Shown here: positions 10,408 through 20,949 of the stretch, piece by piece | How the letters are laid out: every line of letters begins with the position of its first letter | How positions within the stretch are numbered: the stretch's first letter is position 1 | From: Hymenochaete sp. R1 | Taxonomy: Eukaryota; Basidiomycota; Agaricomycetes; Hymenochaetales; Hymenochaetaceae | Reading direction: 5' to 3' | Length of the DNA: 64,000 bases | Assembly (NCBI GenBank): GCA_019400425.1 | Contig: JAFREE010000113.1 | Span: forward strand, 1-64,000 | Notes under the pieces: generated by a model | Database searches by the model: none | Told to the model about the DNA's origin: nothing | Seen by the model: the letters and a program-made list of their open reading frames with translations, nothing else | Program-made: the position numbers and the translations under genes

Positions 10408-11749
10408 ATGATGCTTCCGGAAGAAGTGCTCGAATACATACTCTCATATGCTATCCTATCGCCTCCCACGAGATCAGAACGAAAGTCTACTTCAAACCGC
10501 CGGTGCTCCCCCCTGCTGGTGTCCAGGCAATTCTACCGCCTCGCGCGGCCTATGCTCTTCGAAAAGCTTGTGATATACTCCGAAATGGCGAATAATGCCA
10601 TCGTGAGCGTGCTAGGACGGAACCCGACCCTTGCGAAACGCGTACGGTCTGTGCGTGTCACACTTCCAGAGGGTATCGAGGCCGTCGTAGTGCTTGCCCG
10701 TCTTTTCGCGTCCAGATATCAGCGGGAAGGTAGTACTCCTTCAGATACTCACGCTAACACCCACTCAACAAAGTCTCCCTCAGCCTCGGCGACAGCGATA
10801 CCATCATCATCATCGCCATCATCGCGAATCATCCTCGACAAGCTCGATATCATCTTATCATCGCACCCTGATTCCGGCGAGACCATGCACAGACAAAGCT
10901 TGCGTTTACATACAGAGCCCCTTCACGCCCTCTCCGATGCGCTGAAGACATGGCCGGACACGCGCCAGCTTGTGGTACGCCGGGATAGGCTTGCCATGTA
11001 CTTCATGTCGCAGCACGGCCGTCACGGGACATGTCCGATGGGGGCCTTTCTTATCCAAAAATCGGACTCGGACATAGTTCCGGGATCGTTATTGGACGTC
11101 GTCGAGAGGTCGTTGGCAGTTGGGATCCGGGGTTGGCCTTCTCTAGTACGTTCCCTTTCTTTCCCTTCCCCCCATCTGTTCTATCATTTGAAGAATGGTG
11201 AATGGTGAATTCTAATAAGTTTAAAAAAAACAGACCGAGAGCAACTTATGGTATAAACTCTTCTCCACCGATCCCGCGCTGCTTTTTCTTGAAGCCCTAG
11301 CCCACGCCCCATCCCTTCGCGTTCTCCGCACTGAGCAACCATCATCCCCCAACCCGATTACCCTAGCAAGGCTAGCAGAGAGTAAATCTTTGGATAGGAT
11401 AGAGCTGTATAAAGATGTTGAGAAGGGGTATGGCATTGATACCTCCGACGAGGATGATGATGAGGACGATGACGACAAAATGGATCGTGATGGTGTGGAT
11501 ACAGATGCAGTCGCAGTCGCAGGAAGAAACAAAGGTGATAAGAGGAAGAGGCCCAGAGTCGCGCATCCGACTCCGTCAGGGTATTATAATTACAGACACT
11601 CGGCCTTCCTGACATCACTCGACAAGATGTTCCGCACGCGCCTGGCCCAGCTCCCAAAGCTGGAGGCTCTCGTACAGAAAGGGAATGAAGCGATACGTTA
11701 CGATACGATGCGATACGGGAGCAGGGTCTCCAGAAGAGCTGTGACTTGA
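10408..11749 (+). CDS. F-box-like protein, copy 2
   Basis: Two exons (10408-11145, 11234-11749) sum to 418 codons, a 417-residue protein. It is clearly a paralogue of the gene 1.2 kb upstream: MMLPEEVLEYILSYAIL, LLVSRQFYRLARPMLFEKLVI, RSVRVTLPEGIEAVVVLARLF, LDKLDIILSS and LKTWPDTRQLVVRRD align with copy 1. The intron after WPSL sits where copy 1 has its intron after WSSL. An acidic stretch (DTSDEDDDEDDDDKMD) and a basic patch (KGDKRKRPR) follow, then a C-terminal helical region with LAQLPKLEALVQKGNEA, matching copy 1's YPRLERLVNKGDEVM. Copy 2 lacks the third exon split and about 40 residues. Predicted to be an SCF adaptor; the substrate is unknown. A serine-rich linker (about residues 125-140) is specific to this copy. 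Confidence 0.75.
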
Positions 11750-12201
11750 AGCGCTTGGATGCATAAAGTAGACAGTTTAAATTAACGATCCATGACGGAG
11801 GTAAGCTTAGCTGCTTAGGGTATGAAGAAAGGAGCAGCAATCGATTTGTGGGCCCTGTGCCAGTGGCTGGAGTTGACACTTTCCGCCGTGTACTAGTACT
11901 AGAAGTATTTGATCGTGTCTGTGTAAATGTTCTCGCTGTGTGCTGTGTTGCTGTGTTGTAGTCCATCGCAAAATCAAGTCCAAAATCCTACCTATGCATT
12001 GACAACACCAATAATTGTATCAGAAAAAAAAGAGGGGGAGGGAAGAACAGTACTGTACTTAGTCAAAAAAAAAACAAAAAGACAAATTATTAATCCACAA
12101 AAAAAAGAAACACCAGTATTAGAATAGTATACCCTCGACCGAACACTTCCCACCTACAGAACGAACGAAACGAAATAAAACGAAACGAAACGAAGGAAAA
12201 G
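11750..12201. other. 3' flank of F-box-like copy 2; A-rich tract and pentanucleotide repeats
   Basis: No gene. The region has long adenine-rich tracts around 12020-12110 and an imperfect AAACG/GAAAC tandem array around 12164-12196. It separates the F-box-like gene from the tRNA. Confidence 0.5.
12164..12196. repeat. Imperfect pentanucleotide (CGAAA)n array
   Basis: Several consecutive or near-consecutive copies of CGAAA/AACGA are visible. A simple low-complexity repeat with no sign of mobility. Confidence 0.5.
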
Positions 12202-12208
12202 AAAAAAA
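12202..12208 (-). terminator. Pol III terminator of tRNA-Thr
   Basis: A run of seven T on the minus strand, about 20 nt past the tRNA 3' end. This is the normal RNA polymerase III stop signal. Confidence 0.7.
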
Positions 12209-12228
12209 GAGATTACGGACCACGACCA

Positions 12229-12313
12229 TGCCCCCAGGCTGGATTGAACAACCGACCTCACCATATCGACGTACGAGTACGAGTGGCGCGCTCTACCACT
12301 GAGCTATAAGGGC
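12229..12313 (-). tRNA. tRNA-Thr(CGU) with a 13-nt intron
   Basis: Folds on the minus strand as a full cloverleaf. The acceptor pairs GCCCTTA with TGGGGGC (two G-U pairs). The D arm is GCTC-AGTGGTA-GAGC. The anticodon stem pairs CGCCA with TGGTG, and the T arm is GGTTG-TTCAATC-CAGCC, with a discriminator A. The anticodon loop carries CGT at positions 34-36, so it decodes ACG (threonine). Thirteen extra nucleotides after position 37 are a canonical nuclear tRNA intron, removed by the tRNA splicing endonuclease. The intron begins with a copy of the loop sequence (CTCGTA). Confidence 0.9.
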
Positions 12314-12664
12314 ATTTTGACTTGGAAGGGTTTAGACTAATTACGTATATATGGGGAGTTTTGGGGGGAAGGGATGGTCGGAATCGAAATCGAATCGATA
12401 CGGACGGACGGTCGGGGGACTCGGGGCGGGTGGTACTTGCTTTTTTTTGAAAAAAAAACAGTCGTGTGTGCGTGCGCGCGTTGATATTTTTTGGAAACGA
12501 GGTTGAGATTGGAGACCCATAGCTTATTTATTTATTTATTTGTTTTCGTTTTTGGTTTTTAGAAAAGAAAAGACTACCGACTCGATTTCTCGACGCTTCT
12601 TTACCACACCACACACGACACGACACACCACACCATCCATTTCCCCTCCCCCCCCTCCCCCTTC
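12314..12664. other. Intergenic between tRNA-Thr and the lactonase 3' end
   Basis: Holds the upstream flank of the tRNA and the 3' UTR of the minus-strand beta-propeller gene. It includes a TATTT repeat near 12526-12541, a CA-rich tract and a polypyrimidine tract. No gene seen. Confidence 0.5.
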
Positions 12665-14220
12665 TCACTGTATCCAAACGAACGCCGTCCGTGTGGGCAC
12701 CTCCTCATTAACAGCCACCAACGTCAAGTTCCCCCCATCCCCCGTCCTCTCGAACACCCTCACGCCCGCCGTGCCCCCCACCCCACCCGCGACCAAATAC
12801 CGATCGTCATCCCCGAAGAATCGCATCCCACGTATTTGGTCTAGGCCCGTGAACACGTACCCCGCCCCCGCAGTAGCAGAATCAGCGAGCCGAACGGACC
12901 CATCGGAGGGGTTAAAAGAGAAGATGGTGATGGCGTCCCCTGAGCCGTCTGCGGGGAGGGTGCCGGTGTTGCGGTTGGAGGTGAAGATGTACGGGGAGGG
13001 GAACGAGGGGGAGGAGGTGGAGGGGATGAGGATCTCGCCGGCGGCCATGGAGGAGCCTGGGGGAGGGGCAGGCGCGGGGGCGGAGGGGACGATGGAGAGG
13101 TTCGCGAGGAGGGGGGTGGTGCTGCTGTTTGGGGGGTTGGGGAGGGATTGGGAGGTGAGGGTTGAGGAGAGCTCGTGGAGGGTGTAGAGGAAGGAGTCTG
13201 GTGGGGGGGTGTTAGTAGAGGGATGGGAGAGGGAGGGGAAGAGACGTACTCTCGAGAGCGATGTGTCGTGGGCCCGAGCCTGCAGGCTGTTCGATCTCGC
13301 CTTGGATGTCGAACACCCCCGGCGTGTCCGGTGAGCTCTGCACAAGCCGCCAAATCTTATCCGCGCCCTGCATAACCCAAACAACCAGCCAATCGTCAGC
13401 AACATCGCGCAAACAACGCATCATACACCTTTTTTTTTTTACAAAAACGAAAACAAAAAGGGCATCGAAGAACGTGAAAACGGACGCACCAAATCGGGCA
13501 CGAGCACCTCTCCGTTGTTCTCCACCGCCATGTGCGGATGAGAGACGGCCGCGGGGAAGGTGATGAGCTGCGCAGAGTCGGTGTCGAACGTGAGCGGGTC
13601 GTCAGGGGCGGTGGGGATGATCATGCCGTTGCCGGTGTTGTACTGCGGTGCCAACGTTAACGTTAATGCAGCGATACATGCACGCAAAGGCCAGGATGAA
13701 CGTCATGGATACAGACAGAAAGCACATGAAATAATAAAACGGTCAGGATTCAGACCAGTCAGACAAAGAGAACGAACAAGGACTAACGTTCATCACCGCG
13801 ACCTGGCCTGTGCTGAGCGGGACTGTGAAGGCAGGTGCGTCTCCTCCCGTCGCGACCGTGTCTATCGCATCGCTCAACGCGCCCGTGTCTCGGTCAACGA
13901 CGAAGCTCTGCAGTCCTCCGGGCGAGTTCTCGTTCACAGCGCTGCAAGACGGGAACAGGGCCGGGGTAGACAGACGATACGTTACGATAGACGAAAGCAC
14001 CACAAAAGCATTAGAAGAAGAAAAAAAGACGCATGAGGAGAAGAGGGAGAGCAGGGACGCACTAAAGGATACTCTCGTTCGTAGGATGGAGCGCGATCCA
14101 GCTCGGGTTCCCACCTGTCGTCGCCTGGCCCGTAAGGCTCAGAACACCCGCGTCGGAGTCGAAGACGTAGGTGTGGATGAATTGGGAGTAGCCGCCTGCG
14201 AGGAGGGTGAAGTTGACCAT
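12665..14220 (-). CDS. 6-phosphogluconolactonase-like seven-bladed beta-propeller protein
   Basis: Starts at the ATG at 14220 (MVNFTLLAGGYSQFIHTYVFD) and ends at 12665 after five coding exons, about 390 residues. The family is lactonase, 7-bladed beta-propeller (YbhE/Pgl-like and carboxy-cis,cis-muconate cyclase-like). The diagnostic layout is present: NPSWIALHPT, CAVNENSPGGLQSFVVD, YNTGNG, VSHPHMAVENNGEVLVPDLGADKIWRL, GSGPRHIAL, YIFTSNRN, and IRGMRFFGDDDRYLVAGG. The paired PHM...VPDLG.D and GSGPRH motifs line the putative active site. No signal peptide is seen, so it is probably cytosolic. In other organisms relatives hydrolyse sugar-acid or muconolactone-type lactones; the substrate here is unknown. 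A serine/proline-rich loop (PNPPNSSTTPLL, PSAPAPAPPPG) is inserted between blades. It lies about 1 kb from transaldolase, another sugar-metabolism gene, which may be coincidence. Confidence 0.85.
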
Positions 14221-14695
14221 TGTTCTTGGTTTTGGTGGTGGTGGTGATTGTGATTATGCGTTTGGCCGTTGGTGTTCTGTAACGGACGGGACGGTGCTTA
14301 AGGCGGAGGGAGACGTGGGTGGTTGGATTGAGGCTGGACGGGGACGGGGACGGGAGTGAAGGAGGAGCATGGGGATTGAATATAAGCTATTAAGTAGGAT
14401 ATGGTCACGATGAGGGAGTGGCCAGCGTGCATGGTTGGATTATAATAAGAAACGGTCTCAGTATAATCCACAAACACAAAGAAGAGAAGAAGAGAAGAAG
14501 AGGTGGAGAGACGGAGCCGGAGCCAGCGCATGTCGGATGTCGGATGAACACTAAGTGGGATGCCGTCGATCCGCTTGAATTAGTGAATCACAGCTTACTC
14601 TGTTACACTCATTTGGGTTGTAGGATGGATTGAAACGGCTGGTACTAGTACTGGACATTACTCGCACGAGCAGGAGTAGAACGACCAGTACGGAC
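14221..14695. other. Intergenic, promoter of the beta-propeller gene
   Basis: About 475 bases upstream of the minus-strand start, with no supported gene. A self-complementary stretch around GTACTAGTAC (14642-14651) is a short palindrome with no known role. Confidence 0.4.
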
Positions 14696-15103
14696 ATGGA
14701 CTCGAATACGGAAGCAACGCAATATCCATCCAACTCATCACGACCTCCTCCTCTTACACCAGTACCCGAATCTTCGCCGGACTTTGAACGTGGATGTCCG
14801 AGGGGGAAGAATGTGGATAGCACCAATAATAATATTCGCAGTATTCTATTTATACGTGCATGGTTGCGACGCCTTTGGAGGACGTGTGGCACCTTTTTGA
14901 CGAGAGGTAAAGCGGAATCCTCGTGGAATGCTCTGAGGAGCGTCGGACGGTCGGATGAGAAGGCGGAGAACGATGCGGCGCTCGATATTCGGACTTTGTA
15001 CAGTAGGCAGTACGCTATGGTGTGCGTGCAACGGCGAGCACGGAAAGGAAAGCAAGAACGGATCTATGTTTTTGGGGAGCTCTTCGAACTTCGTAGAGAA
15101 TAA
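14696..15103 (+). CDS. Possible small hypothetical protein
   Basis: An ATG at 14696 opens a 135-codon single-exon frame. It has a proline/serine-rich start (PPPLTPVPESSPDF), a short Trp/Arg-rich hydrophobic stretch (FIRAWLRRLWRTCGTFL) and a basic C-terminus. Divergent to the beta-propeller gene and convergent with transaldolase. No family recognised and no codon evidence beyond openness, so it may be chance. Confidence 0.25.
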   Translation: MDSNTEATQYPSNSSRPPPLTPVPESSPDFERGCPRGKNVDSTNNNIRSILFIRAWLRRLWRTCGTFLTRGKAESSWNALRSVGRSDEKAENDAALDIRTLYSRQYAMVCVQRRARKGKQERIYVFGELFELRRE

Positions 15104-15177
15104 CATGAAGGTGCATACAAACAACGTTAACGTGGTCAAGACAAGATAGACAGCCACCCGCCGTTCCCTCCTCTACT

Positions 15178-15208
15178 CATACATACACATACACATACAC
15201 ATACACAC
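15178..15208. repeat. (CATACA)n microsatellite
   Basis: Short tandem array alternating CATACA and ACAC, just downstream of the transaldolase stop on its strand. Confidence 0.6.
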
Positions 15209-15258
15209 CAACCCTTCCCTTTTCATTTCCCTTTCCTTCTCACTGGTGCTCCAATCAC

Positions 15259-17011
15259 TCACGCACCCAACTTCTCCCTCAACACCTTCCTCAACGTGTC
15301 GGCGTCCTCCGCGAACTTGCGAATACCCTCATGCAGCTTATCGAACGCCATCTGCTCCTTGAGCAGTTCCCAGCGGAACGCAGGCTCGTTGTCCACGAAC
15401 GTCACCTTCGCCTCGCCCGCGTCCTTCGCCGCTAGCGTCGCGTCTAGCTTCTTTGGGACGGGGTCTGTGGAGTTCTTGAGGTCTTCGAGGAGGGCGGGGG
15501 AGATGCTGGGGTGGAGACACGAGGGTCGGTGTGAGTTTTATGTAGGGAGGGGGATGGGATGTGAAGGAAAGGGGCTTACGTGAGGAAGTCGATGCCTGCG
15601 AGAGACTTGATCTCGCCAACCTATACGAAATACGGTGATGTGAGCTACGAGTGACTCGATGAAGGAGACGATGACGCACGTTACGGAAGGAGGCACCCAT
15701 GACGATGGTCGGGTAGTTGTACTTCTTGTAGTAGTTGAAGATACGCTTCACGGACTTCACGCCCGGGTCTTCGTCGCCCTGGTAGTCCTTCCCAGTCGAC
15801 TTCTTGTACCAGTCAAGGATCTACACGCAGAACGCATCAATATCATCTAGCATAAGAACAGAAACAGTGGCACGCACACGTCCAACGAACGGCGAGATGA
15901 GGGTCACGCCCGCCTCGGCACACGCGACGGCTTGGCCGAAGCCAAAGAGGAGCGTGAGGTTACAGTGGATGCCGTCCTGCGCTTCGAGCTCGCGGGCCGC
16001 CTGGATACCTTCCCACGTTGACGCGATCTTAATCAGAATGCGCTCCTTCTTGATCCCGATCGAGTCGTAGAGCGCGATGAGTTCCTTGGCCTGTATGTAG
16101 CGTGTATTTGGATGGTCAGTTTGGGTTTTGGTGGGAGTGATGGAAGTGAAGACGGGGTCGGTCGGCAAAACGCGGTGTGAGTGTATGCGCGTACATACAT
16201 ACACCCACGGTCCCCGATCTGATTTTGGGCATATCATTCGCCGGTATTGGGAAGCCGACTTACCTTGGCCTTTGTAGCTGCCTTATCGAAGGAGAATCGC
16301 GCATCGACCTCTGTCGACACACGTCCCGGGATGATTGCCAGAATCTCCTTGCCGAACTCCACCAACTACAGCAATCCCGCAACCAGAACCCAGCAACACC
16401 ATATCATCCATACCAAAACCCACACAACAGCACCAGAAATTATCGGAGTATAGTTGGGTGCCACGGCCAGCCACAGAAATTCACGAATCAAAGCGTGAGT
16501 AATGACGAGTCCGAAGCGGACTAAAGATAAAGAAAGACGCACCAAGCGGTCCATAGCCTTCTCTACCTGCTCATCGACATCCTTGGATGACTCTTTGGCG
16601 TACTTGACGGCGACGTCGATGAGTTTCGCGTATCCGGGCTTGTTCGCTGCGGCGAGGATGAGAGATGGGTTTGTCGTTGCGTCCTGAGAAATTTCACAAA
16701 GGAGAGGGGTGGGGGTCGTTAGTTAGAATGCAGAAACGCGTCGTGATGACCGGTATATCTGTGTGTACCTGGGGTTTGTAGACATCGATCGCTGGCGATC
16801 AAAAGGTTTTGTGAGTTAGCACAGTGGTCATTGTGAGATGGAATGAGCCACAGGGAAGGATAAATGGCGAAAGGATGGGGGGTTGCGTTGGGTTGAGGGG
16901 TGAGTGTATGCGCACAATCTTCATCGGGTATTTTTACTCACATTCAAAGTCTCCCGAGTCGGACACGACGACGGTACCGGTCTGCTTGAGATGGTCGAGC
17001 GAAGTGGTCAT
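15259..17011 (-). CDS. TAL1: Transaldolase
   Basis: Transfers a dihydroxyacetone unit between sugar phosphates in the non-oxidative pentose phosphate pathway, in the cytosol. The ATG at 17011 gives [24 protein letters not shown] 25-nt exon follows (IDVYKPQ), then [12 protein letters not shown] (family signature), [31 protein letters not shown] with the Schiff-base lysine in [50 protein letters not shown] and [15 protein letters not shown]. The C-terminus is KLGA. About 324 residues, the usual size for the family. Seven or so short introns interrupt it, all with GT..AG ends. A TATA-like element lies about 115 nt upstream. All key residues are present and the gene looks intact. Confidence 0.95.
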
Positions 17012-17123
17012 CGTTGCTGAATTAAATTTTGTTTTTGTCGGTGAATGGGTTGTAAGATGGTGGTAAGAAGGGAAGGAGATGGAGAACGATGAAGAGTCGA
17101 AACTCCAACGGCCGTGGGTGTCG

Positions 17124-17130
17124 TTTATAA
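17124..17130 (-). promoter_or_regulatory. TATA-like box of transaldolase
   Basis: The minus strand reads TTATAAA, about 115 nt upstream of the ATG at 17011. Plausible core promoter. Confidence 0.4.
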
Positions 17131-17658
17131 TGGGGGTTGCCGGCCGTCATGTCGACATCGATGAGCCAAGAACGAAAAGACCGAAATACTCCGAAACGGC
17201 TATAAATTCCCACACCGCTCAGGTCCTCGCGAACGTGTCCTTCTGCTCTGTCTGTTCTGCTGGTTTCAGGCACTAGTACTAGAGTACTGGCATAACTACC
17301 ACACTCATGGGACTTTAGAGTGCTTTGGCTACGAATACGGGAACTGGTTCTTTTGAAACTTGTGAAAATAGCAACGACGTCTCGGAGCCGCTGACGGAAC
17401 TCCTGCTGTGCACAACTCTCTGAATTGGGTCGGCCAATCTGACAAGGTATATGATCGCACGGTTACACTGTTACGGTAGCACATGGAACTCCTTCAGAAG
17501 CCCATTTATTTCACAGGAAGCTCAGTGTGTCCATAATCATCCTCACACAAATCGTTTTTTTTTCATAGATTTACAGCGCAGATTTTATGTCTGAACACTC
17601 ATTAAACGGCCGCGGAAAAGAACAAACATTAGATCGTGCAAACTTCTTCTTGATCAGA
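17131..17658. other. Intergenic upstream of transaldolase
   Basis: No gene seen. Contains the rest of the transaldolase promoter and the 3' flank of the small minus-strand gene to the right. Confidence 0.5.
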
Positions 17659-18261
17659 CTAGCTGGGAACCGCCTCTGCAACCTCAGCAGCGACGCCAGC
17701 ACTCTTTAAGTCATGGTGTATATCCCCAATGATGCCAGTAAAGCTGTCATTCTGAGAGTTGAAAGTTTTCTCCTCGTCTTCGCTATCGCTCTCGACAGTG
17801 CCTATCCGGGTATCACGGTTAACGGAGAAAAGCAAATGCACGGATGTCAGTCTAAAACAAACGACAAGAGGGTATCGACAATAATGGGAAAGGGAACGTA
17901 CATCCATATGACCACTTCTTCACTCCAGGCGACTTATGGAGCGATATTCCGAACGAATACACTTTCGGAAGTTTATTCCAAGCTGTAGATGTGAATAATC
18001 GAGATCGTCAGCAATACCACCCCTGGCTTTCGATGTTCAGTGCAGTGCTCACCAGCGCAGTATTTCTGGGCTGTAGTGTCAGGTGCAGGAGAGGCAGAGC
18101 GTGATAATAATGTGTATCAAGCCGGGGTCAGAGTGATGTTTCCAAACAAGCGAAAAAAAATACGTACCCCAAGTGTCACAAGTGTCATCATTAGCATTTA
18201 CAGGGGGTATCTCCTTGAAAAGTTGCTTGATCTCGTCTTTAACACTGCTGGAAGTCGACAT
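17659..18261 (-). CDS. Small hypothetical protein, about 110 residues
   Basis: The ATG at 18261 gives MSTSSSVKDEIKQLFKEIPP. Four exons join in frame through GT..AG sites: NDDTCDTW, QKYCA, WNKLPKVYSFGISLHKSPGVKKWSYG, then TVESDSEDEEKTFNSQND and a C-terminus AAEVAEAVPS at 17659. No signal peptide or membrane segment. The middle is basic and aromatic, the end acidic. I do not recognise a family. The consistent in-frame joining of four exons supports a real gene, but the third junction uses an acceptor after GGATAG and is less certain. Confidence 0.5.
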
Positions 18262-19231
18262 GTTTCGGTCAGCGCTCGAAGTAGAGAATTGACTAGTATC
18301 AAAGTGAGAATTGGGAATAGAAGTGGAAAACAAACCTCAAACGCCGGAGAGAGAGGGTTTTTATTTCATTTTCATTCCTCTCGCTTGGAACACGAGCACC
18401 CCACTTTGCGCTGAACCTTCGAGTGAGCAATCGACGCCTATTCTCAACATCCAAGTGCAAGATAAGAGAGTGGCGAGCATGTTGAAATGCAAAGTGCGGC
18501 GGGAGGGGCGAAAGGGTACCAAGGTTTTTACTATGCTGCGTTGACACTTGCTCCTTTCGGCGTTGCCCGGGTCTAAAAACCATACCATATTGAATGAGCA
18601 GGATGCAAAGTCCCTTCCGCTTAGCCCAATCGAAAAGTCGAGAGCAAAGAGGTTTTGATGGCGTATGGTATCAATGATGTTTTACCCTCTGGAGTAAGGG
18701 ATCAAAGGTTATTTTGTCACAGACCAGGAGCACTGGCCGGCATGCCGTGAGCCGAGGAAAGAAAAAGACACAAGAGAAAAGAAGCTCGCGAGGATTTCGG
18801 GAAGCTTGTAGATTTGCGGGGCTTGGTCACGAATCTCCGCTGCACAGAGTTAATAAACTCGTTCGTGAACTGCAAGGGTTGGCGGCAGAATATCGGGACT
18901 TCGCTACAACTCCGCTAGCACAGGTTGGGGGAGCTGGACGTAGGCCGTGGAGCGAGAGGCGGCGGGTAGCTTACATAGTGAATGATATCCCTGATGTTTG
19001 TTGAATAGCACTGATAGATCCTTAGTTGCCGTCCACGAATTCCTGCATGACAGATTAGGTTTTCGACGCACGATTCGACCGTCTTCATTCATAGCGGATG
19101 TAAAAGTGACAACAGGTGATGGCGACATAATCATGCGGAAGCGTGGGGGCCAGGGATAGGGTTGCATATGGGAAACATGGAGAGAGAGTAAAGCCAATAA
19201 TACACAGATTGCCTTCAAGTCCAATTAGGTC
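18262..19231. other. Intergenic, no supported gene
   Basis: Almost 1 kb between the small hypothetical gene and the stop of eL24. The plus-strand frame at 18714-19004 starts at a non-ATG codon and has no recognisable features. Nothing else seen. Confidence 0.5.
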
Positions 19232-19870
19232 TTAACGGCCGCCCTTGCCACCCTTCATCTGCTGCTTCGATACTTTCGGTGCGGAGGCGCCACCAGCAGG
19301 ACGAGGCTACAGTTCAAGGATTGTTTCAGTGGTAAAGAAATGGAAGAAGATAAGGTATCGGCGTACCTTCGCGGTCTTCTTTGACTCCTTGTCCTTCTTT
19401 TCCGCCTTGCTCTTTGCGATCGCATTTTGGCGAGCCTTGGCCCGCTCCGCCTCCGACTGCGATCTGAGAGCAGCGATGACGGACAGGTCGGCACCGACGA
19501 TGCCACGCTGGTGCTTCACGGTGCGGCGTGTCTTGCGCTTCTGCGTCTCTTCGGACAGACCCTTCTTATGCATGCGCCGGTAGACTTGCGTCCATGCGAT
19601 CTTGCGCGGGTTTTTGCGTTGGAGGAATAGCGACTCGGTCTTGCTCCTGCAGAAGCGGAAGACCTGAAAAATGATGAAGCGAGTGTGAGCGATTCGATCA
19701 CTGCTATGACCGGAAACAACATGCCTTGCTGTCTCCTCGGACGAAGAGACGGCCCTTGCTAGGGTAGATTTTGTATCCCGAGAACGAGTCAATTTCGACC
19801 TTCTGTATGGTAAGAGCTTCGTCAGCACTGCACTTTTCGTTGGCTCTGCAGTATGAAATAGCCTCACCAT
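19232..19870 (-). CDS. RPL24: 60S ribosomal protein L24 (eL24)
   Basis: Structural protein of the large cytosolic ribosomal subunit. The first exon is only the ATG at 19868-19870. After an intron the frame continues KVEIDSFSGYKIYPSKGRLFVRGDSK, then after a second intron VFRFCRSKTESLFLQRKNPRKIAWTQVYRRMHKKG, the diagnostic L24e core. The C-terminal half is the usual lysine/arginine/alanine-rich tail (RTVKHQRGIVGADLSVIA, then KKDKESKKTAK). A last exon adds PRPAGGAS and ends KGGKGGR. About 155 residues, normal for the family. A start codon alone in exon 1 is common for fungal ribosomal protein genes and often reflects a 5' regulatory intron. Confidence 0.92.
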
Positions 19871-20949
19871 CGTTGCTGGCCGTCGGTCTGTCTTGAAGCT
19901 TTGAGATCTCTGGACTTGGACTTCGAGCGTGCCAGTACGCACTTACCCGGGAGCTTGACCGTGGGAATGTAGACGAATGAACTATATAGTAAATGCCTTT
20001 TTCGGCGAAGTCTTAATTCACAGCTTTTCGTGAGCGTCGAAAAGAAATAGAAAGTCTCTTTGCGATGCTTCTCGACTTCAATGTTTGCGCGGAAGAGCTT
20101 AGCGGGTGATGATACGTATCGCATACATACTAAGTGAGTGCTGGACGACTTGAAGATCCCAAATATCAAGAAGGCCCTTCTGAACTTGAAGGACTCGAAT
20201 GCTTATAAATGACTCTTCTAACGTAAGCTGATGCGGCGCGTGCGGGTACTCTGGTACTGCCTTTCGGTTTTGTAGTCCAACGACAAGCAATTCAACTCGG
20301 ACTCACTCCTCGCGGCGCTCAAGGCTATGATCAGTTCGGTGACGCACATTATCGCTGGCGACGCCAGGATAGCGCTTGTCCATCCCATGCTTTGACGCAA
20401 CTCAGCTTTCTTTCGCTTCTGCCCAGAGTCAACAGCGAAGCCCTTCGACTGATACAAGACTATCCACTTCAATACGAGTGCCGCCGCCCTCTCAGTCATC
20501 AAGATAGTTGCTACGTAGTTTGTTCGTTGTCCAAGTCCAAGTGCTTATTGGTTGATTTATCTTTGTGGCTTATGCTGAGACTTCTTCTTTTACATAATCT
20601 TAGGGGTTGGTTGAATGGTAATGGCATGCGACGCGTGCGGTTATGCGTAAAGCTCGATCCTGTAAGACATTGGTGTCATATCGTCTAATGCCTATCTTGC
20701 GACATTTATCGGCAACGGGCTTGGAACTGCTGCTATTGATCGCTGGCTTGTCCGAGATAGTGAAGCTGATGACGAATTGATTCTCAGCATCGGCGTCGGT
20801 GCCTTCGTGCTGACGCGTTTCGCCGGGTCGCTGGCTCTTCATCTACATTGTCTTACCGAGTTAACGAAGTATAAAACGGCCTTTGCAAGAAACCAAATCA
20901 ATAAAGCTTCCCAAAGCGACAACTATTCGATCATTTCCAGTGCTTCGGT
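19871..20949. other. Intergenic between eL24 and the reductase array
   Basis: About 1.1 kb shared upstream region of divergently transcribed eL24 (minus) and reductase copy 1 (plus). Short frames only. The right end contains a TATA box for the reductase. Confidence 0.5.
20870..20876 (+). promoter_or_regulatory. TATA box of reductase copy 1
   Basis: Reads TATAAAA, 80 nt upstream of the ATG at 20950. The position fits a core promoter element. Confidence 0.5.

Noticed and set aside
12540..13187. 215-codon plus-strand frame and other plus-strand frames at 13560-14247
   Set aside because: Antisense to the beta-propeller gene, which has a clear family match, splice sites and start.
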